A DNA stretch of 64,000 nt from Mycolicibacterium sphagni (GTDB lineage Bacteria > Actinomycetota > Actinomycetes > Mycobacteriales > Mycobacteriaceae), in assembly GCF_013337765.1 (NCBI RefSeq), contig NZ_VBSB01000005.1:186001-250000 (forward strand), in the 5' to 3' direction. This document shows, one piece after another, positions 8,993 to 17,457 of this stretch. Positions within the stretch are counted from its first letter, which is position 1, and every line of letters begins with the position of its first letter. Both the position numbers and the translations under genes were made by a program. The notes under the pieces are model-generated. The model saw only the letters and a program-made list of their open reading frames with translations, was not told where the DNA came from and ran no database searches.

Positions 8993-10957
8993 CTATGTCG
9001 TCAGGTCGTAGATCATCACCCTGCCGACGCGTTTGGGGGTGAAGTTGCGCTGAACCCATTGCTGGATCAGCGCATTGGTGTCCAGGTGTCCCCACTGGTC
9101 CTCGTGGACCGGGTTGGTGACGATGAAGTAGTGGATCCGCTTGGACAATACGAGGCGCAGAAACGCGTCGGGCGCCGGCGATGGATCGGTGCCGTTGAAA
9201 CCACCGACCGGCATCACCGGGTAGCCGCTGGCCAGCTGGTAGCCCGCCGCACACACCGATCCGACCGTGGCAGCCACCCAGGTGTAGCGCTGCGCATCGG
9301 CGTCGAGTAGGCCGACCAGCCGCCGGTCGGGCACACCCGAGTCCAGCAGAGTGCAACCCGTCAGATGCATCCCGGCGCCGGGAGATCCTGCCGGCAGGAG
9401 GAATCCGGGACCGTTGGCCACGGTGATCTCCGCCCGCTGGACCGGTCCGATGCCCTTGGTCATCGCGGTCACGACACGGGGAACCGGCCCGGCGATCGGC
9501 ATCGCACCGACGTTGCCGCGCACCACCGTCGTGACGCTGTAGGCGGCCGGGCCGCCGAGAGCCACCAGCGCCGCGACCGCGACGATCACCGGCGTCGGGA
9601 TACGCACGGCCAACCCAGCCAGCAGCACGACCGCGCCGAGCGGGACGGCCCACCGCAGCCACGGGTAGTAGTCGGGCACGTGCCGCAGCACGAGCACCGA
9701 CGTCGCGGCGGTCAGCACCACAGCTACCGCCAATACACCTTTGGCCCAGTTCTTTTCCCGTTCCCGCCAGCACACCCCTGCGCCGATGCCGATCACCGCG
9801 GCAATCGGCGGGGCCAGCGCCACCGTGTAATACGGATGGAAGATGCCCGCCATGAAGCTGAACACCAGCCCGGTCGTCAACAGCCACAACACCCACACCA
9901 GTAGACCGGCCCGCTGCCGATCACGCCGCGGGGTTCGGGCCCACCACACGAGCAGAGCGATCGCGAAGACCAGCGCGGCGGGCAACAGCCAAGCGATGTC
10001 ACCGATCTGTTCGGATTCGAACAGCCGGCCGATGCCGGGCTGCCCCCACGGATGCGCCGAGGTCCGGCCACCCAGGTGGACCGGTGAGATGAAGCCGGGT
10101 GACCCCGTGCTGCCGGGCTCGTCACCGTTGAGCCGGCCGATGCCGTTGTAGCGCAACGTCAGCTCGAGAATCGAATTGGTCTGCGTCCCACCGATCCACG
10201 GCCGCTTGCCCGCCGGCCACAGCTGCACGATCAGCACCCACCAACCCGCGGCGACCACGGCGGCACCGAGTCCGAGCATCAGCTGCCCGGCCCGGGCGAG
10301 TACCGATCGCGGTCCGGCCAGCAGGTAGGTGATCGCCAGCGCGGGGATCACCAGTGCCACCTCGAGCTGTTTGGTCAGATAGCCCAGCCCCAGGCATGCA
10401 CCACAGAGCAGCAGCCAGCGCAGCCGACCGTCGTCGACCGCCCGCAGTAGCGCCCACACCGCGGCGATCATCAGCAGCACCAATAGCGCATCGGGATTGT
10501 TGAACCGGAAGATCGTGACAGCCACCGGAGTCAGCGCGAGCGCCGCGCCGGCGATCAACGCGGCGGTCTCGCCGAACGGCCTGCGCACGGTATCCCACAG
10601 CAGCGCAACCGAACCGACTCCGATGAGGGCTTGCGGCACCAGGATGCTCCAGGCGTTGAGCCCGAACACGCGGATGGCCAGCGATGGAAGCCACAGCGAC
10701 AGTGGGGGTTTGTCGACGGTGATCGAGTTGGCGGCATCCGACGACCCGAACAGGAAGGCTTTCCAGGACTGCGCGCCGGCCTGCGCCGCAGCGGAATAGA
10801 ACGCGTTGGCCCACCCCGACCGGTCCAGGTCCCACAGGTAGAGCACGGCCGTCCCGGTCAGCAACACCAGCAGCGCCCACCGGTGCGCCGCTGGCCGTAC
10901 GCGTGTCGGAATAGATTGGACTGTGCCGATTCTCGGCGGATCGACTGTTACGGTCAT
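8993..10957 (-). CDS. GT-C fold (GT39/ArnT-like) membrane glycosyltransferase
   Basis: A 654-residue polytopic membrane protein. After a short cytoplasmic tail there are about ten or more hydrophobic segments, with the first-loop acidic motif region of GT-C enzymes (LWDLDRSGWANAFYSAA, then DKPPLSLW). A C-terminal extracytoplasmic domain lacks strong hydrophobic segments. Such enzymes use polyprenyl-phosphate sugars outside the membrane. The GT2-GtrA gene ends four bases upstream on the same strand and should supply the lipid-linked sugar donor. The acceptor (cell-wall glycan or protein) cannot be deduced. Confidence 0.85.
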   Translation of the reverse strand: MTVTVDPPRIGTVQSIPTRVRPAAHRWALLVLLTGTAVLYLWDLDRSGWANAFYSAAAQAGAQSWKAFLFGSSDAANSITVDKPPLSLWLPSLAIRVFGLNAWSILVPQALIGVGSVALLWDTVRRPFGETAALIAGAALALTPVAVTIFRFNNPDALLVLLMIAAVWALLRAVDDGRLRWLLLCGACLGLGYLTKQLEVALVIPALAITYLLAGPRSVLARAGQLMLGLGAAVVAAGWWVLIVQLWPAGKRPWIGGTQTNSILELTLRYNGIGRLNGDEPGSTGSPGFISPVHLGGRTSAHPWGQPGIGRLFESEQIGDIAWLLPAALVFAIALLVWWARTPRRDRQRAGLLVWVLWLLTTGLVFSFMAGIFHPYYTVALAPPIAAVIGIGAGVCWREREKNWAKGVLAVAVVLTAATSVLVLRHVPDYYPWLRWAVPLGAVVLLAGLAVRIPTPVIVAVAALVALGGPAAYSVTTVVRGNVGAMPIAGPVPRVVTAMTKGIGPVQRAEITVANGPGFLLPAGSPGAGMHLTGCTLLDSGVPDRRLVGLLDADAQRYTWVAATVGSVCAAGYQLASGYPVMPVGGFNGTDPSPAPDAFLRLVLSKRIHYFIVTNPVHEDQWGHLDTNALIQQWVQRNFTPKRVGRVMIYDLTT

Positions 10958-10961
10958 CGCG

Positions 10962-12182
10962 TCAACGGGTGGGTGCGCCGAACACCCGCCGCAGCGCTAC
11001 GAAGCGCACGAGGGTGGCGACGAGGTTGGCCACGACCAGAACCGAGAGCTCGACACCTTTGCCGACGGTCGGATCGAATCGGTGAAGCAGGTAGAGCGAG
11101 CCGCTGGTGATGGCGAGTCCGAAGCCGAACACCAGCAGGCCGTGGATGTGGTGGCGGGCCGCACCGGCACGGCCGCGGATGCCGAACGTGAAGGCCCGGT
11201 TGGCGGCGGTGTTGGCCAGCGCGGTGATCAGCAGTGCCGTCAAGTTGGCAGCCTGCGCACCGAGTGCGGGATGCAGCGAAAGATAGAGCAGCGCAAAGGC
11301 AATGGTGCTGGCGATGCCGATCAGACCGAAGCGCACCATCTGACCGACCATGCCGCGGGGCACCCCGGGCACCAGTGGTTCACGGCCGAGTGCGGCCTGC
11401 AGGTCGCGCAGCGGGAGGGCACCGGTGGTCAGTGCCCGGCCCACCCGCCAGCAGCCCTTGAGGTCATCGATCGCGGTGGCCAGGATGTCGACGCGAGAGT
11501 CGGGGTCGTCGATCCAGTCGACCGGCACCTCGTGGATCCGCAGGCCGGCCTTCTCGGCCAGCACCAGCAGTTCGGTGTCGAAGAACCAGCCGGTGTCGGC
11601 GACCAGCGGCAGCAGCTGGCGTGCGACATCGGCGCGCAGCGCCTTGAAACCACACTGCGCGTCGGAGAAGCGAGCGCCGAGAAGCCCGCGCAGCAGCAGG
11701 TTGTACCCACGGGATACCACTTCACGCTTGATCCCACGCACCACCCGCGAGGAGGGCGCCAGCCGCGACCCGATGGCGATATCGGAATGCCCGGATACCA
11801 ACGGAGCCACCAAGGGCATCAGCGCCGAGAGATGGGTGGACAGGTCGACGTCCATGTAGGCCACCACGTCGGCCGGCGAGGAGGCCCATGCCGCGGCCAG
11901 TGCCCCGCCGCGGCCCTTTGCGTCGAGGTGGAGCACCTCGACGTCGGGCAGTTCCTCGCTGAGTTCACGCGCCACCGCGAGTGTCCCGTCGGTACTTGCG
12001 TTGTCGGCAACCACTATTCGCGCGCGGTAGGGCACCTCGTCCATGAGGTACTGGTGCAACCGGCGTACGCAGACGCCCAGGTCGTCCTCCTCGTTGTACA
12101 CCGGGATGACGATGTCGAGTATGTAGCGACCCCTTAGGCCGATCTGAGCAGTGCGCTGCTCGGCCGGCAGGGTGTCGGTCAT
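10962..12182 (-). CDS. Polyprenyl-phosphate sugar synthase (GT2) fused to GtrA membrane domain
   Basis: A 406-residue protein. Residues 1 to about 240 are a GT2 dolichyl-phosphate-mannose-synthase-like domain (IPVYNEEDDL, DNASTDGT, and the DxD-type MDVDLS). The last 160 residues carry four hydrophobic segments of a GtrA-like domain. It probably transfers a sugar to polyprenyl phosphate and may help flip it. It is coupled with the downstream GT-C gene. A PhoP-like 11-bp repeat lies 45-62 bases upstream of its start. No equivalent pair sits between phoR and Rv0760c in M. tuberculosis as I recall it, so this appears to be an insertion. Confidence 0.87.
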   Translation of the reverse strand: MTDTLPAEQRTAQIGLRGRYILDIVIPVYNEEDDLGVCVRRLHQYLMDEVPYRARIVVADNASTDGTLAVARELSEELPDVEVLHLDAKGRGGALAAAWASSPADVVAYMDVDLSTHLSALMPLVAPLVSGHSDIAIGSRLAPSSRVVRGIKREVVSRGYNLLLRGLLGARFSDAQCGFKALRADVARQLLPLVADTGWFFDTELLVLAEKAGLRIHEVPVDWIDDPDSRVDILATAIDDLKGCWRVGRALTTGALPLRDLQAALGREPLVPGVPRGMVGQMVRFGLIGIASTIAFALLYLSLHPALGAQAANLTALLITALANTAANRAFTFGIRGRAGAARHHIHGLLVFGFGLAITSGSLYLLHRFDPTVGKGVELSVLVVANLVATLVRFVALRRVFGAPTR

Positions 12183-12226
12183 GGGAGTGATGCTCGCCGC
12201 TCAAGCTGCCGTCACACTGCGCCGGA

Positions 12227-12244
12227 TCTGACAGGTTCCTGTGA
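12227..12244 (-). promoter_or_regulatory. PhoP-box-like direct repeat upstream of the glycosyltransferase operon
   Basis: Top-strand units TCTGACA (12227-12233) and CCTGTGA (12238-12244) are spaced 11 bases start to start. The span from CTG to TGA differs from the matching 17 bases upstream of phoP at only two positions. It sits between the divergent GT2 gene and the HIT gene. Confidence 0.45.
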
Positions 12245-12291
12245 CCCAGCTCCATAACTAGCCGCGATCGGCTCCTCATATGCTGGGCGCC

Positions 12292-12696
12292 ATGGCCTCC
12301 GTCTTCACCAAGATCATCAACCGCGAACTGCCGGGACGATTCGTCTACGAGGACGACGAGGTCGTCGCGTTCCTGACGATCGAACCGATGACCCCCGGGC
12401 ACACCCTGGTGGTTCCCCGCGCCGAGGTCGACAACTGGCAGGACGTCGACCCGGCCGTGTTCAACAAGGTGATGGCGGTGTCGCAGCGGATCGGCAAGGC
12501 AGTGTGCGCGGCGTTCGGCGCCGAGCGGTCCGGCGTGATCATCGCCGGGCTGGAAGTGCCGCACCTGCACGTGCACGTGTTCCCGGCGCGCAATCTCTCC
12601 GACTTCGGTTTCGCCCATGTGGACCGCAACCCGTCACCCGCCTCGCTGGACGACGCCCAGGCCAGGATCACAGCCGCGCTGGCCGAACTCAGCTAG
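12292..12696 (+). CDS. HIT-family nucleotide hydrolase/transferase (Rv0759c-like)
   Basis: A 134-residue HIT protein. The N-terminal segment ([20 protein letters not shown]) and the histidine triad HLHVHVFPA are intact, so nucleoside phosphoramidate or dinucleotide hydrolysis is expected. It matches Rv0759c, the conserved neighbour of phoR. Its 3' end overlaps the convergent phoR gene by eight bases. The ATG at 12292 begins the conserved core; an ATG four codons upstream is possible. Confidence 0.88.
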   Translation: MASVFTKIINRELPGRFVYEDDEVVAFLTIEPMTPGHTLVVPRAEVDNWQDVDPAVFNKVMAVSQRIGKAVCAAFGAERSGVIIAGLEVPHLHVHVFPARNLSDFGFAHVDRNPSPASLDDAQARITAALAELS

Positions 12697-14125
12697 ACGG
12701 GACCGGCGTCGGCACGTCGGCGATGCGCGGCAGGCTGACCGAAAAACAGCAGCCCTGCCCAGGTGCGGTCCGCACCGTGACCCGGCCGCCGTGGGCGTAC
12801 ACCAGGGAGTCGACGATCGACAGGCCCAGTCCCGTTCCGCCGCTGGTGCGGGCGCGGGAGGAGTCGGTGCGATAGAACCGCTCGAACACCCGTTGGGCGT
12901 CCTCGGGTGTCATGCCCGGCCCCTCGTCGACGACCTCGATGACGGCATCGTCGGCGGCCGTCCCCACCCGCACGGCGATCCGCGCGGTTTCCGGGGTGTG
13001 CTGCAGGGCGTTGGCCATCAGGTTGCCCAGCACCTGGCGCAACCGGGCCTCGTCGCCGAGGACTTCGGGGGTGCCGGGACCGTCGAAGACCTCCATGGCG
13101 ATCGTGCGCTTCGGGGCGATGGACTGGGCATCGTGCACGGCGTCGGTGGCCAGCAACAGCAGGTCGACCCGGCGTTGTTCGAGTGGACGTTGCGCATCGA
13201 GACGGGCCAGCAGCAGCAGGTCGTCGACGAGGAGCCCCATCCGCCGCGATTCGCTTTCGATACGCGACATGAGCATCTCGACGTCGCGGGCCGCGCCCTG
13301 CCGGTAGAGCTCGGCGAACCCGCGGATGGTGGTCAACGGGGTGCGCAACTCGTGGCTGGCGTCGGTGATGAACCGCCGCATCCGTTCCTCCGAGGTACGC
13401 GCAGCTTCAGCGGATTCCCCCGATGACGCCATCGCGGACTGGATCTGCGCGAGCATGCCGTTGAGCGCCAGCGACAGCCGACCGACTTCGGTGCGCGGAT
13501 CTCGTTCTGGCACACGACGATCGAGCTGCCCGGCGGCGATCGCGGCGGCTGTTTTCTCGACTTCGACCAGGGGGCGCAGGCTGCGGTGCACGACCCAATA
13601 TCCGGCGACGCCGAGGATCACCAGGACCGCGGTGCCGATGGCGACCTGCGACCAGGCCAGGCTGCGCACGGTGGACTGGATGTCGGACAGGTCGATGGCC
13701 ACGGTGGTCAGTTCGCCGTTGGGGCCCTGCACCGATACCGCGCGCCATTGGACCGGCGAATGGTCCAGCGAGCCGACGGTCACCGGCGCGGAGCCCACGT
13801 CGTTGTCGTCGGGAAGAGCGGGTTCGGCGTCCCGGTCGTTGACCGCCATCCAGATGTGGCCGTCGGCGTCCACGCCGCGGACGTAGAAGTTCGACGGCGG
13901 ACGAGCCGGGTTGGGGCCCTCGTCGGGTGGGGGCATCCGGCGCGGGGCCTGCGCCCAGCCCCGTGACGCGTCCAGCAGCGTCTGGTCGGCGCGGTTGATG
14001 AGGTCGTGCTGCAGGGTCGACGTGACGGCGATCCCGGAGGCCAGCAGTCCACAGCCCACGAGCAGCAGCATGGCGGCCACCAGGCCGACTCTCAGCGGCA
14101 GCGCTCGGTGGTACGAACTGGGCAT
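12689..14125 (-). CDS. phoR: Sensor histidine kinase PhoR
   Basis: A 478-residue membrane kinase with an N-terminal transmembrane segment, an extracytoplasmic domain, a second transmembrane segment, HAMP, HisKA and HATPase_c. The phospho-acceptor sequence [11 protein letters not shown] places His at about residue 258, very close to M. tuberculosis PhoR. The ATP-lid region [12 protein letters not shown] and the motif GTGLGLSIV are intact. The ATG at 14125 has a GGGAGA ribosome site 38 bases after phoP; longer frames lack family similarity. It phosphorylates PhoP in response to acidic and envelope signals. Confidence 0.95.
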   Translation of the reverse strand: MPSSYHRALPLRVGLVAAMLLLVGCGLLASGIAVTSTLQHDLINRADQTLLDASRGWAQAPRRMPPPDEGPNPARPPSNFYVRGVDADGHIWMAVNDRDAEPALPDDNDVGSAPVTVGSLDHSPVQWRAVSVQGPNGELTTVAIDLSDIQSTVRSLAWSQVAIGTAVLVILGVAGYWVVHRSLRPLVEVEKTAAAIAAGQLDRRVPERDPRTEVGRLSLALNGMLAQIQSAMASSGESAEAARTSEERMRRFITDASHELRTPLTTIRGFAELYRQGAARDVEMLMSRIESESRRMGLLVDDLLLLARLDAQRPLEQRRVDLLLLATDAVHDAQSIAPKRTIAMEVFDGPGTPEVLGDEARLRQVLGNLMANALQHTPETARIAVRVGTAADDAVIEVVDEGPGMTPEDAQRVFERFYRTDSSRARTSGGTGLGLSIVDSLVYAHGGRVTVRTAPGQGCCFSVSLPRIADVPTPVPSS

Positions 14126-14163
14126 CTCCCTATTCTTCGCGCCGATCGGCGCGCCGCGCCGGA

Positions 14164-14883
14164 TTACCGCGGCTCCCGCAGCACGTATCCGACCCCGCGC
14201 AGGGTGTGCAGGAGACGTTTTTCGCCGGTGTCGATCTTGCGGCGCAGGTAGGAGACGTAGGACTCGACGACGTTGACGTCGCCGCCGAAGTCGTAACGCC
14301 AGACGTGGTCGAGGATCTTGGGCTTGCTCAGCACGGTCCCGGCGTTGATCACGAAATATCGGAGCAGCGTGAACTCCGTGGGTGACAGCGAGACGGGTTC
14401 GCCGGCCTTCCACACCTCGTGGGTGTCCTCGTCGAGTTCGATGTCGGCGAAGCTGAGACGCGAGTTGCGCGGCTCCTCGATGCCCTTGCCGGCACGGCGC
14501 AGGATCACGCGCAGCCGGGCGACGACCTCTTCGAGGCTGAACGGTTTGGTGACGTAGTCGTCGCCGCCGAGGGTGAGACCGGCGATCTTGTCCTGCAGGC
14601 TGTCACGGGCGGTCAGGAACAGCGCGGGCGCGTCGATCCCGTCGGCACGCAGCCGGCGCAGCACACCGAACCCGTCCATGCCGGGCATCATCACGTCGAG
14701 GATCACCGCGTCGGGGCGGACCTCACGGGCACGATCAAGGGCGGCGGGTCCGCTGGAGGCCGTGTGAACCTCGAATCCCTGAAACTTCAGGCTTACGGAG
14801 AGCAGTTCGACAATATTGGTCTCGTCGTCGACGACGAGGACGCGTGCCTCGGGCTTTAATTCGGTTGTGACAGGTGCGGCCAT
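14164..14883 (-). CDS. phoP: Response regulator PhoP (OmpR family)
   Basis: A 239-residue regulator: a receiver domain with acceptor Asp63 (ILDVMMPGMDG) and conserved TKPF lysine, then a winged-helix DNA-binding domain with the SYVSYLRRKI recognition region. PhoP binds tandem TCACAGC-type repeats and in M. tuberculosis controls surface-lipid and secretion genes and itself. A repeat of this type lies 45-62 bases upstream of the start, and two more occur within 3 kb on either side of the pair. Confidence 0.97.
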   Translation of the reverse strand: MAAPVTTELKPEARVLVVDDETNIVELLSVSLKFQGFEVHTASSGPAALDRAREVRPDAVILDVMMPGMDGFGVLRRLRADGIDAPALFLTARDSLQDKIAGLTLGGDDYVTKPFSLEEVVARLRVILRRAGKGIEEPRNSRLSFADIELDEDTHEVWKAGEPVSLSPTEFTLLRYFVINAGTVLSKPKILDHVWRYDFGGDVNVVESYVSYLRRKIDTGEKRLLHTLRGVGYVLREPR

Positions 14884-14927
14884 GCTGTCAATTTCCTCTC
14901 ACATTGTTGAACTGGGGCTGCCGGGGC

Positions 14928-14945
14928 GCTGTGAGGTTCCTGTGA
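14928..14945 (-). promoter_or_regulatory. PhoP box upstream of phoP (autoregulation)
   Basis: Top-strand units GCTGTGA (14928-14934) and CCTGTGA (14939-14945) are 11 bases apart, i.e. TCACAGG-N4-TCACAGC read toward phoP. This matches the known PhoP direct repeat (TCACAGC-N4-TCACAGC) with one change. A degraded third unit follows at 14949. Confidence 0.7.
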
Positions 14946-15011
14946 GTTGCTGTTTGCACTGGATAACCGATACCCCCGGTCACAAACTTCCCCCGCTCCT
15001 ACACTTGTGCG

Positions 15012-15758
15012 ATGGACCTGGCGAAGACCCTGGTTGGGATGGCGACCACACCTGTGCGGGTGGGGCTGGCCGCGGCCGAGGCGGGGCTCGATATCGCCAA
15101 AGCGGGTATTGACCTCACCAAACGGACCCTCGGCGAGGCCGGGATGCCGGCGTCGCCGAACTCGGTGGCCCAGATGTTCGGCCTGGAGGACACCATCGCG
15201 CGGGCGAACAAGCTCGCGCAGTTGCTCGATGACGACGCGCCGCTCGGCCGGGCGCTGGCTCCCGACGGTCCCCTGGATCGGCTGATGCGCCCGGGCGGAC
15301 TGATCGACCGGGTGACCGCGCCGGATGGTGTTCTGGACCGGCTTACCGCCGAGGGCGGCGGGCTGGAGCGATCGCTGGCGCCGGGCGGGCTGGTGGACCA
15401 GCTCCTCGACGAGGACGGCCTGATCGAGCGGATTCTGGGCGAGGACGGCCTGGCCGACCGGCTACTGGCCGACGGTGGTCTGGTCGACAAGCTGACAGCG
15501 CGCAACGGCCCGCTGGAACAGCTGGCCGACGTGGCCGACACGTTGAATAGATTGGCGCCTGGGCTGGAGGCGCTCGCGCCGACGATCGAGACGCTGCGCG
15601 AGGCCGTCACCACGCTGAGCCTGGTGGTCAACCCGCTGAGCAACATCGCCGACCGGATCCCGCTGCCGGGGCGTCGGCGGAGCTACACACCGCCGCGCAC
15701 GGTCAGCTCCGAACGGGTGCGCAGCGACCGGTTGGTCATCGACGACGACGAGCAGTGA
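15012..15758 (+). CDS. Decapeptide-repeat protein (Rv0756c-like)
   Basis: A 248-residue protein transcribed divergently from phoP, in the position of Rv0756c. Residues 71-170 form ten back-to-back 10-residue repeats with the core x-x-x-x-D/G-G-x-L/V-D/E-R (for example APDGPLDRLM, ADGGLVDKLT). The N-terminal 60 residues are amphipathic helix-forming sequence. The C-terminal 40 are basic then acidic and end in DDDEQ. There is no signal peptide or convincing membrane segment. I do not recognise a biochemical function; the regular repeat suggests a solenoid or extended surface. Confidence 0.8.
   Translation: MDLAKTLVGMATTPVRVGLAAAEAGLDIAKAGIDLTKRTLGEAGMPASPNSVAQMFGLEDTIARANKLAQLLDDDAPLGRALAPDGPLDRLMRPGGLIDRVTAPDGVLDRLTAEGGGLERSLAPGGLVDQLLDEDGLIERILGEDGLADRLLADGGLVDKLTARNGPLEQLADVADTLNRLAPGLEALAPTIETLREAVTTLSLVVNPLSNIADRIPLPGRRRSYTPPRTVSSERVRSDRLVIDDDEQ
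15222..15521 (+). repeat. Ten tandem 30-bp in-frame units encoding decapeptides
   Basis: The region encodes ten consecutive 10-residue units without a gap. The unit is conserved at the protein level (G-x-L-D-R-L core) but the DNA is diverged. This points to an old duplication kept by selection and not to a recent, unstable array. Confidence 0.8.
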
Positions 15759-15801
15759 CTTCGCTAGTCTGTTAAGCGGTTCGGGTCCTTGGGCCCGCCA
15801 T

Positions 15802-15876
15802 GCCTCCTTAGCTCAGTGGTAGAGCGTCGCCCTTGTAAGGCGAATGTCATCGGTTCAAATCCGATAGGGGGCTCCA
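15802..15876 (+). tRNA. tRNA-Thr(TGT)
   Basis: A cloverleaf can be drawn by eye. The acceptor stem is GCCTCCT/AGGGGGC with one G-U pair. The D arm contains TAGCTCAGTGGTAGAGC. The anticodon stem is TCGCC/GGCGA with loop CTTGTAA, giving anticodon TGT (15834-15836), which reads ACA. The T arm is ATCGG-TTCAAAT-CCGAT. CCA is encoded at 15874-15876. Confidence 0.95.
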
Positions 15877-15888
15877 CATCCGCCTGGA

Positions 15889-15909
15889 ACCGACCGCATT
15901 TTTGTCGGT
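15889..15909 (+). terminator. Short hairpin after tRNA-Thr
   Basis: ACCGAC and GTCGGT pair perfectly around a nine-base T-rich loop, 13 bases after the tRNA CCA. It may end the tRNA transcript, but the stem is short and no T run follows it. Confidence 0.35.
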
Positions 15910-15930
15910 GGTCGCTCGTAAATTTGGTAC

Positions 15931-16335
15931 ATGAGGCAATGTCGCCATTGTGGATCAGCGCTCACCAAGCGCAGCCAGAAAACCTTCTGCAGCAACGCAT
16001 GTCAGCAGCTGGCCCGACAACAAGCTTGTACAAATCTCTGGCTCGACTCCGGTGACGCGACGGTCGCTACTACCCGCAATCACTACATCAGGACGTACAT
16101 CAACTCCGCCCAGTCGGGCTGCTGTGCGATCTGTGGCGGATCCAATCTGTGGCTGGGTCTGCACCTCGCGTTCGTGTTGGACCACATCGACGGCGACCCG
16201 ACGAACAATCGGCGAGAAAACCTGCGACTCGTCTGTCCTAACTGCGATTCGCAACTACCGACGTACAAGAGCCGGAACCGCGGCAAGGGTCGCCACTATC
16301 GACGAGAGCGGTACGCCAACGGGCAAACGTATTAG
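15931..16335 (+). CDS. HNH endonuclease domain protein
   Basis: A 134-residue basic protein. An N-terminal zinc-ribbon (CRHCG with CSNAC) is followed by an HNH core containing CAICGG, LDHIDGD, NNRRENLRLVCPNC. Both metal-binding Cys pairs of the HNH are present, so nuclease activity is plausible. It starts 55 bases after tRNA-Thr. Stand-alone HNH genes occur in phages, mobile elements and host restriction roles; no integrase or methylase is nearby. It could be a remnant of an element that used the tRNA as its attachment site. Confidence 0.82.
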   Translation: MRQCRHCGSALTKRSQKTFCSNACQQLARQQACTNLWLDSGDATVATTRNHYIRTYINSAQSGCCAICGGSNLWLGLHLAFVLDHIDGDPTNNRRENLRLVCPNCDSQLPTYKSRNRGKGRHYRRERYANGQTY

Positions 16336-16370
16336 GGCGGCAACACCGCACGCCCATTACTGTCGGATCC

Positions 16371-16691
16371 ATGGCCGAAACCAAGATCACCGTCATCTAC
16401 GACAACCCCACGGATCCCGAGGCCTTTGAGGCCGCTTTCGTTGCCGAGCAGCTCGAGGCCGCCCGCCGCATCCCTGGCTACATCCGGTTCGAGTCGTCGA
16501 AGGTGTGGCCGAAGGAAGACGGCAGCCCGACGCCCGCGCACCGGTCTATCGACCTCTACTACCCGGACTACGACGCCGCGAGCGCAGCAGTCACCACACC
16601 GGAATTTGGCGCGTTCTTCGAATCCCTGGGAAGACTGGCTACCGGAGGTGTGCGAATTCTGTTCTCCGACATCGAGATACCGCAAAGCTGA
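16371..16691 (+). CDS. EthD-like ferredoxin-fold protein
   Basis: A 106-residue protein resembling the EthD/dimeric alpha-beta barrel family: an N-terminal strand TKITVIYDNP, a helix ending in RRIPGYIRFE, and a second strand HRSIDLYYPDYDAA. Members often accompany P450 or polyketide oxidation steps, but no partner is adjacent here. It is probably a stand-alone gene. Confidence 0.65.
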   Translation: MAETKITVIYDNPTDPEAFEAAFVAEQLEAARRIPGYIRFESSKVWPKEDGSPTPAHRSIDLYYPDYDAASAAVTTPEFGAFFESLGRLATGGVRILFSDIEIPQS

Positions 16692-16695
16692 TTTG

Positions 16696-16989
16696 TCAGA
16701 CCTGATGCGGAGCCCCACGCCACGGATAGATGATGTTCGTCGTGACATCGACGATGCCGTAGGAGTTCCAGTACCAGTCGTGGCATACGTTCCAGTCCCA
16801 GCTCAGAACCTGACTGCCAGGAATCGCCGGATCACCCGGGCACCAATGCGTACATGTGAGCCCGGGTGGGCAGTTGCCGCCCTGGTAGCTGGGGCCGGTC
16901 TGCGCGTGAGCGGTGCCCGACGTCCATCCGGTGAGACCAACGCCGCCGGACACGATCACGGCGGCCGCCAGCCGTACGGCGCGGTTCAT
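16696..16989 (-). CDS. Small secreted protein, WDWNxCH family (second of pair)
   Basis: A 97-residue protein with a signal peptide (basic start, hydrophobic core, cleavage near AHA-QTG). The mature domain holds CPPGLTCTHWCPGDP and LSWDWNVCHDWYW. The ATG at 16989 overlaps the stop of the preceding paralogue (ATGA), so the two are coupled. The four Cys suggest a disulfide-stabilised extracytoplasmic mini-protein. I do not recognise a function. Confidence 0.75.
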   Translation of the reverse strand: MNRAVRLAAAVIVSGGVGLTGWTSGTAHAQTGPSYQGGNCPPGLTCTHWCPGDPAIPGSQVLSWDWNVCHDWYWNSYGIVDVTTNIIYPWRGAPHQV

Positions 16990-17360
16990 GACTGCGGGCA
17001 CGGCGACGGAACGAACAGGCCCATGCACCATCCCGGCGGGACGGGCGGAGTCCAGAACGGCCCCGAGGGCGGCGGTGCGGGCGGGTTGTCGCCGTCCCAG
17101 ATCATGCTGGAAACGTTGCCCTGCCCCGGGAGGACATACCAGTAGGTGTGGCAGATGTTCCAGTCCCAATTCAGTGGGTCCGTGCGAGCGTTACCCGTAC
17201 GCACGGGTTCCTGTCCCGGACACCAGTGATGCGCATCGTTGGGACCAGGTTCCGGATCCGCTTGGGCCAGACCGGCGGACGATCCGAGGCCGGCTAGCGC
17301 GACGCCTGCCGACATCACCGCCGCGGCGATGACCCGTTTACGACTGGGAGTGGTCTTCAC
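16986..17360 (-). CDS. Small secreted protein, WDWNxCH family (first of pair)
   Basis: A 124-residue protein with a clear signal peptide cleaved near AQA-DPE. The mature part has HHWCPGQEPV, LNWDWNICHTYWYV and a Pro-rich C-terminal tail with two further Cys. It shares HWCPG and WDWNxCHxxY with the next gene. A PhoP-like direct repeat lies about 100 bases upstream, between this gene and the TetR gene. Its function is unknown. Confidence 0.78.
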   Translation of the reverse strand: MKTTPSRKRVIAAAVMSAGVALAGLGSSAGLAQADPEPGPNDAHHWCPGQEPVRTGNARTDPLNWDWNICHTYWYVLPGQGNVSSMIWDGDNPPAPPPSGPFWTPPVPPGWCMGLFVPSPCPQS

Positions 17361-17457
17361 GTCGTGATCTTTCTGGTGGCGCGCCGCAGTGTGTGGCGCC
17401 GTGGCGGCAAGTCCACAAGCGGCGGCCCGCTACCGATCCCAACAAAGTAATGCGATT

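Noticed and set aside
15802..17360. Integrated genomic island at tRNA-Thr
   Set aside because: No integrase, no duplicated tRNA end and no sharp composition change that I could see; only the HNH gene hints at it.
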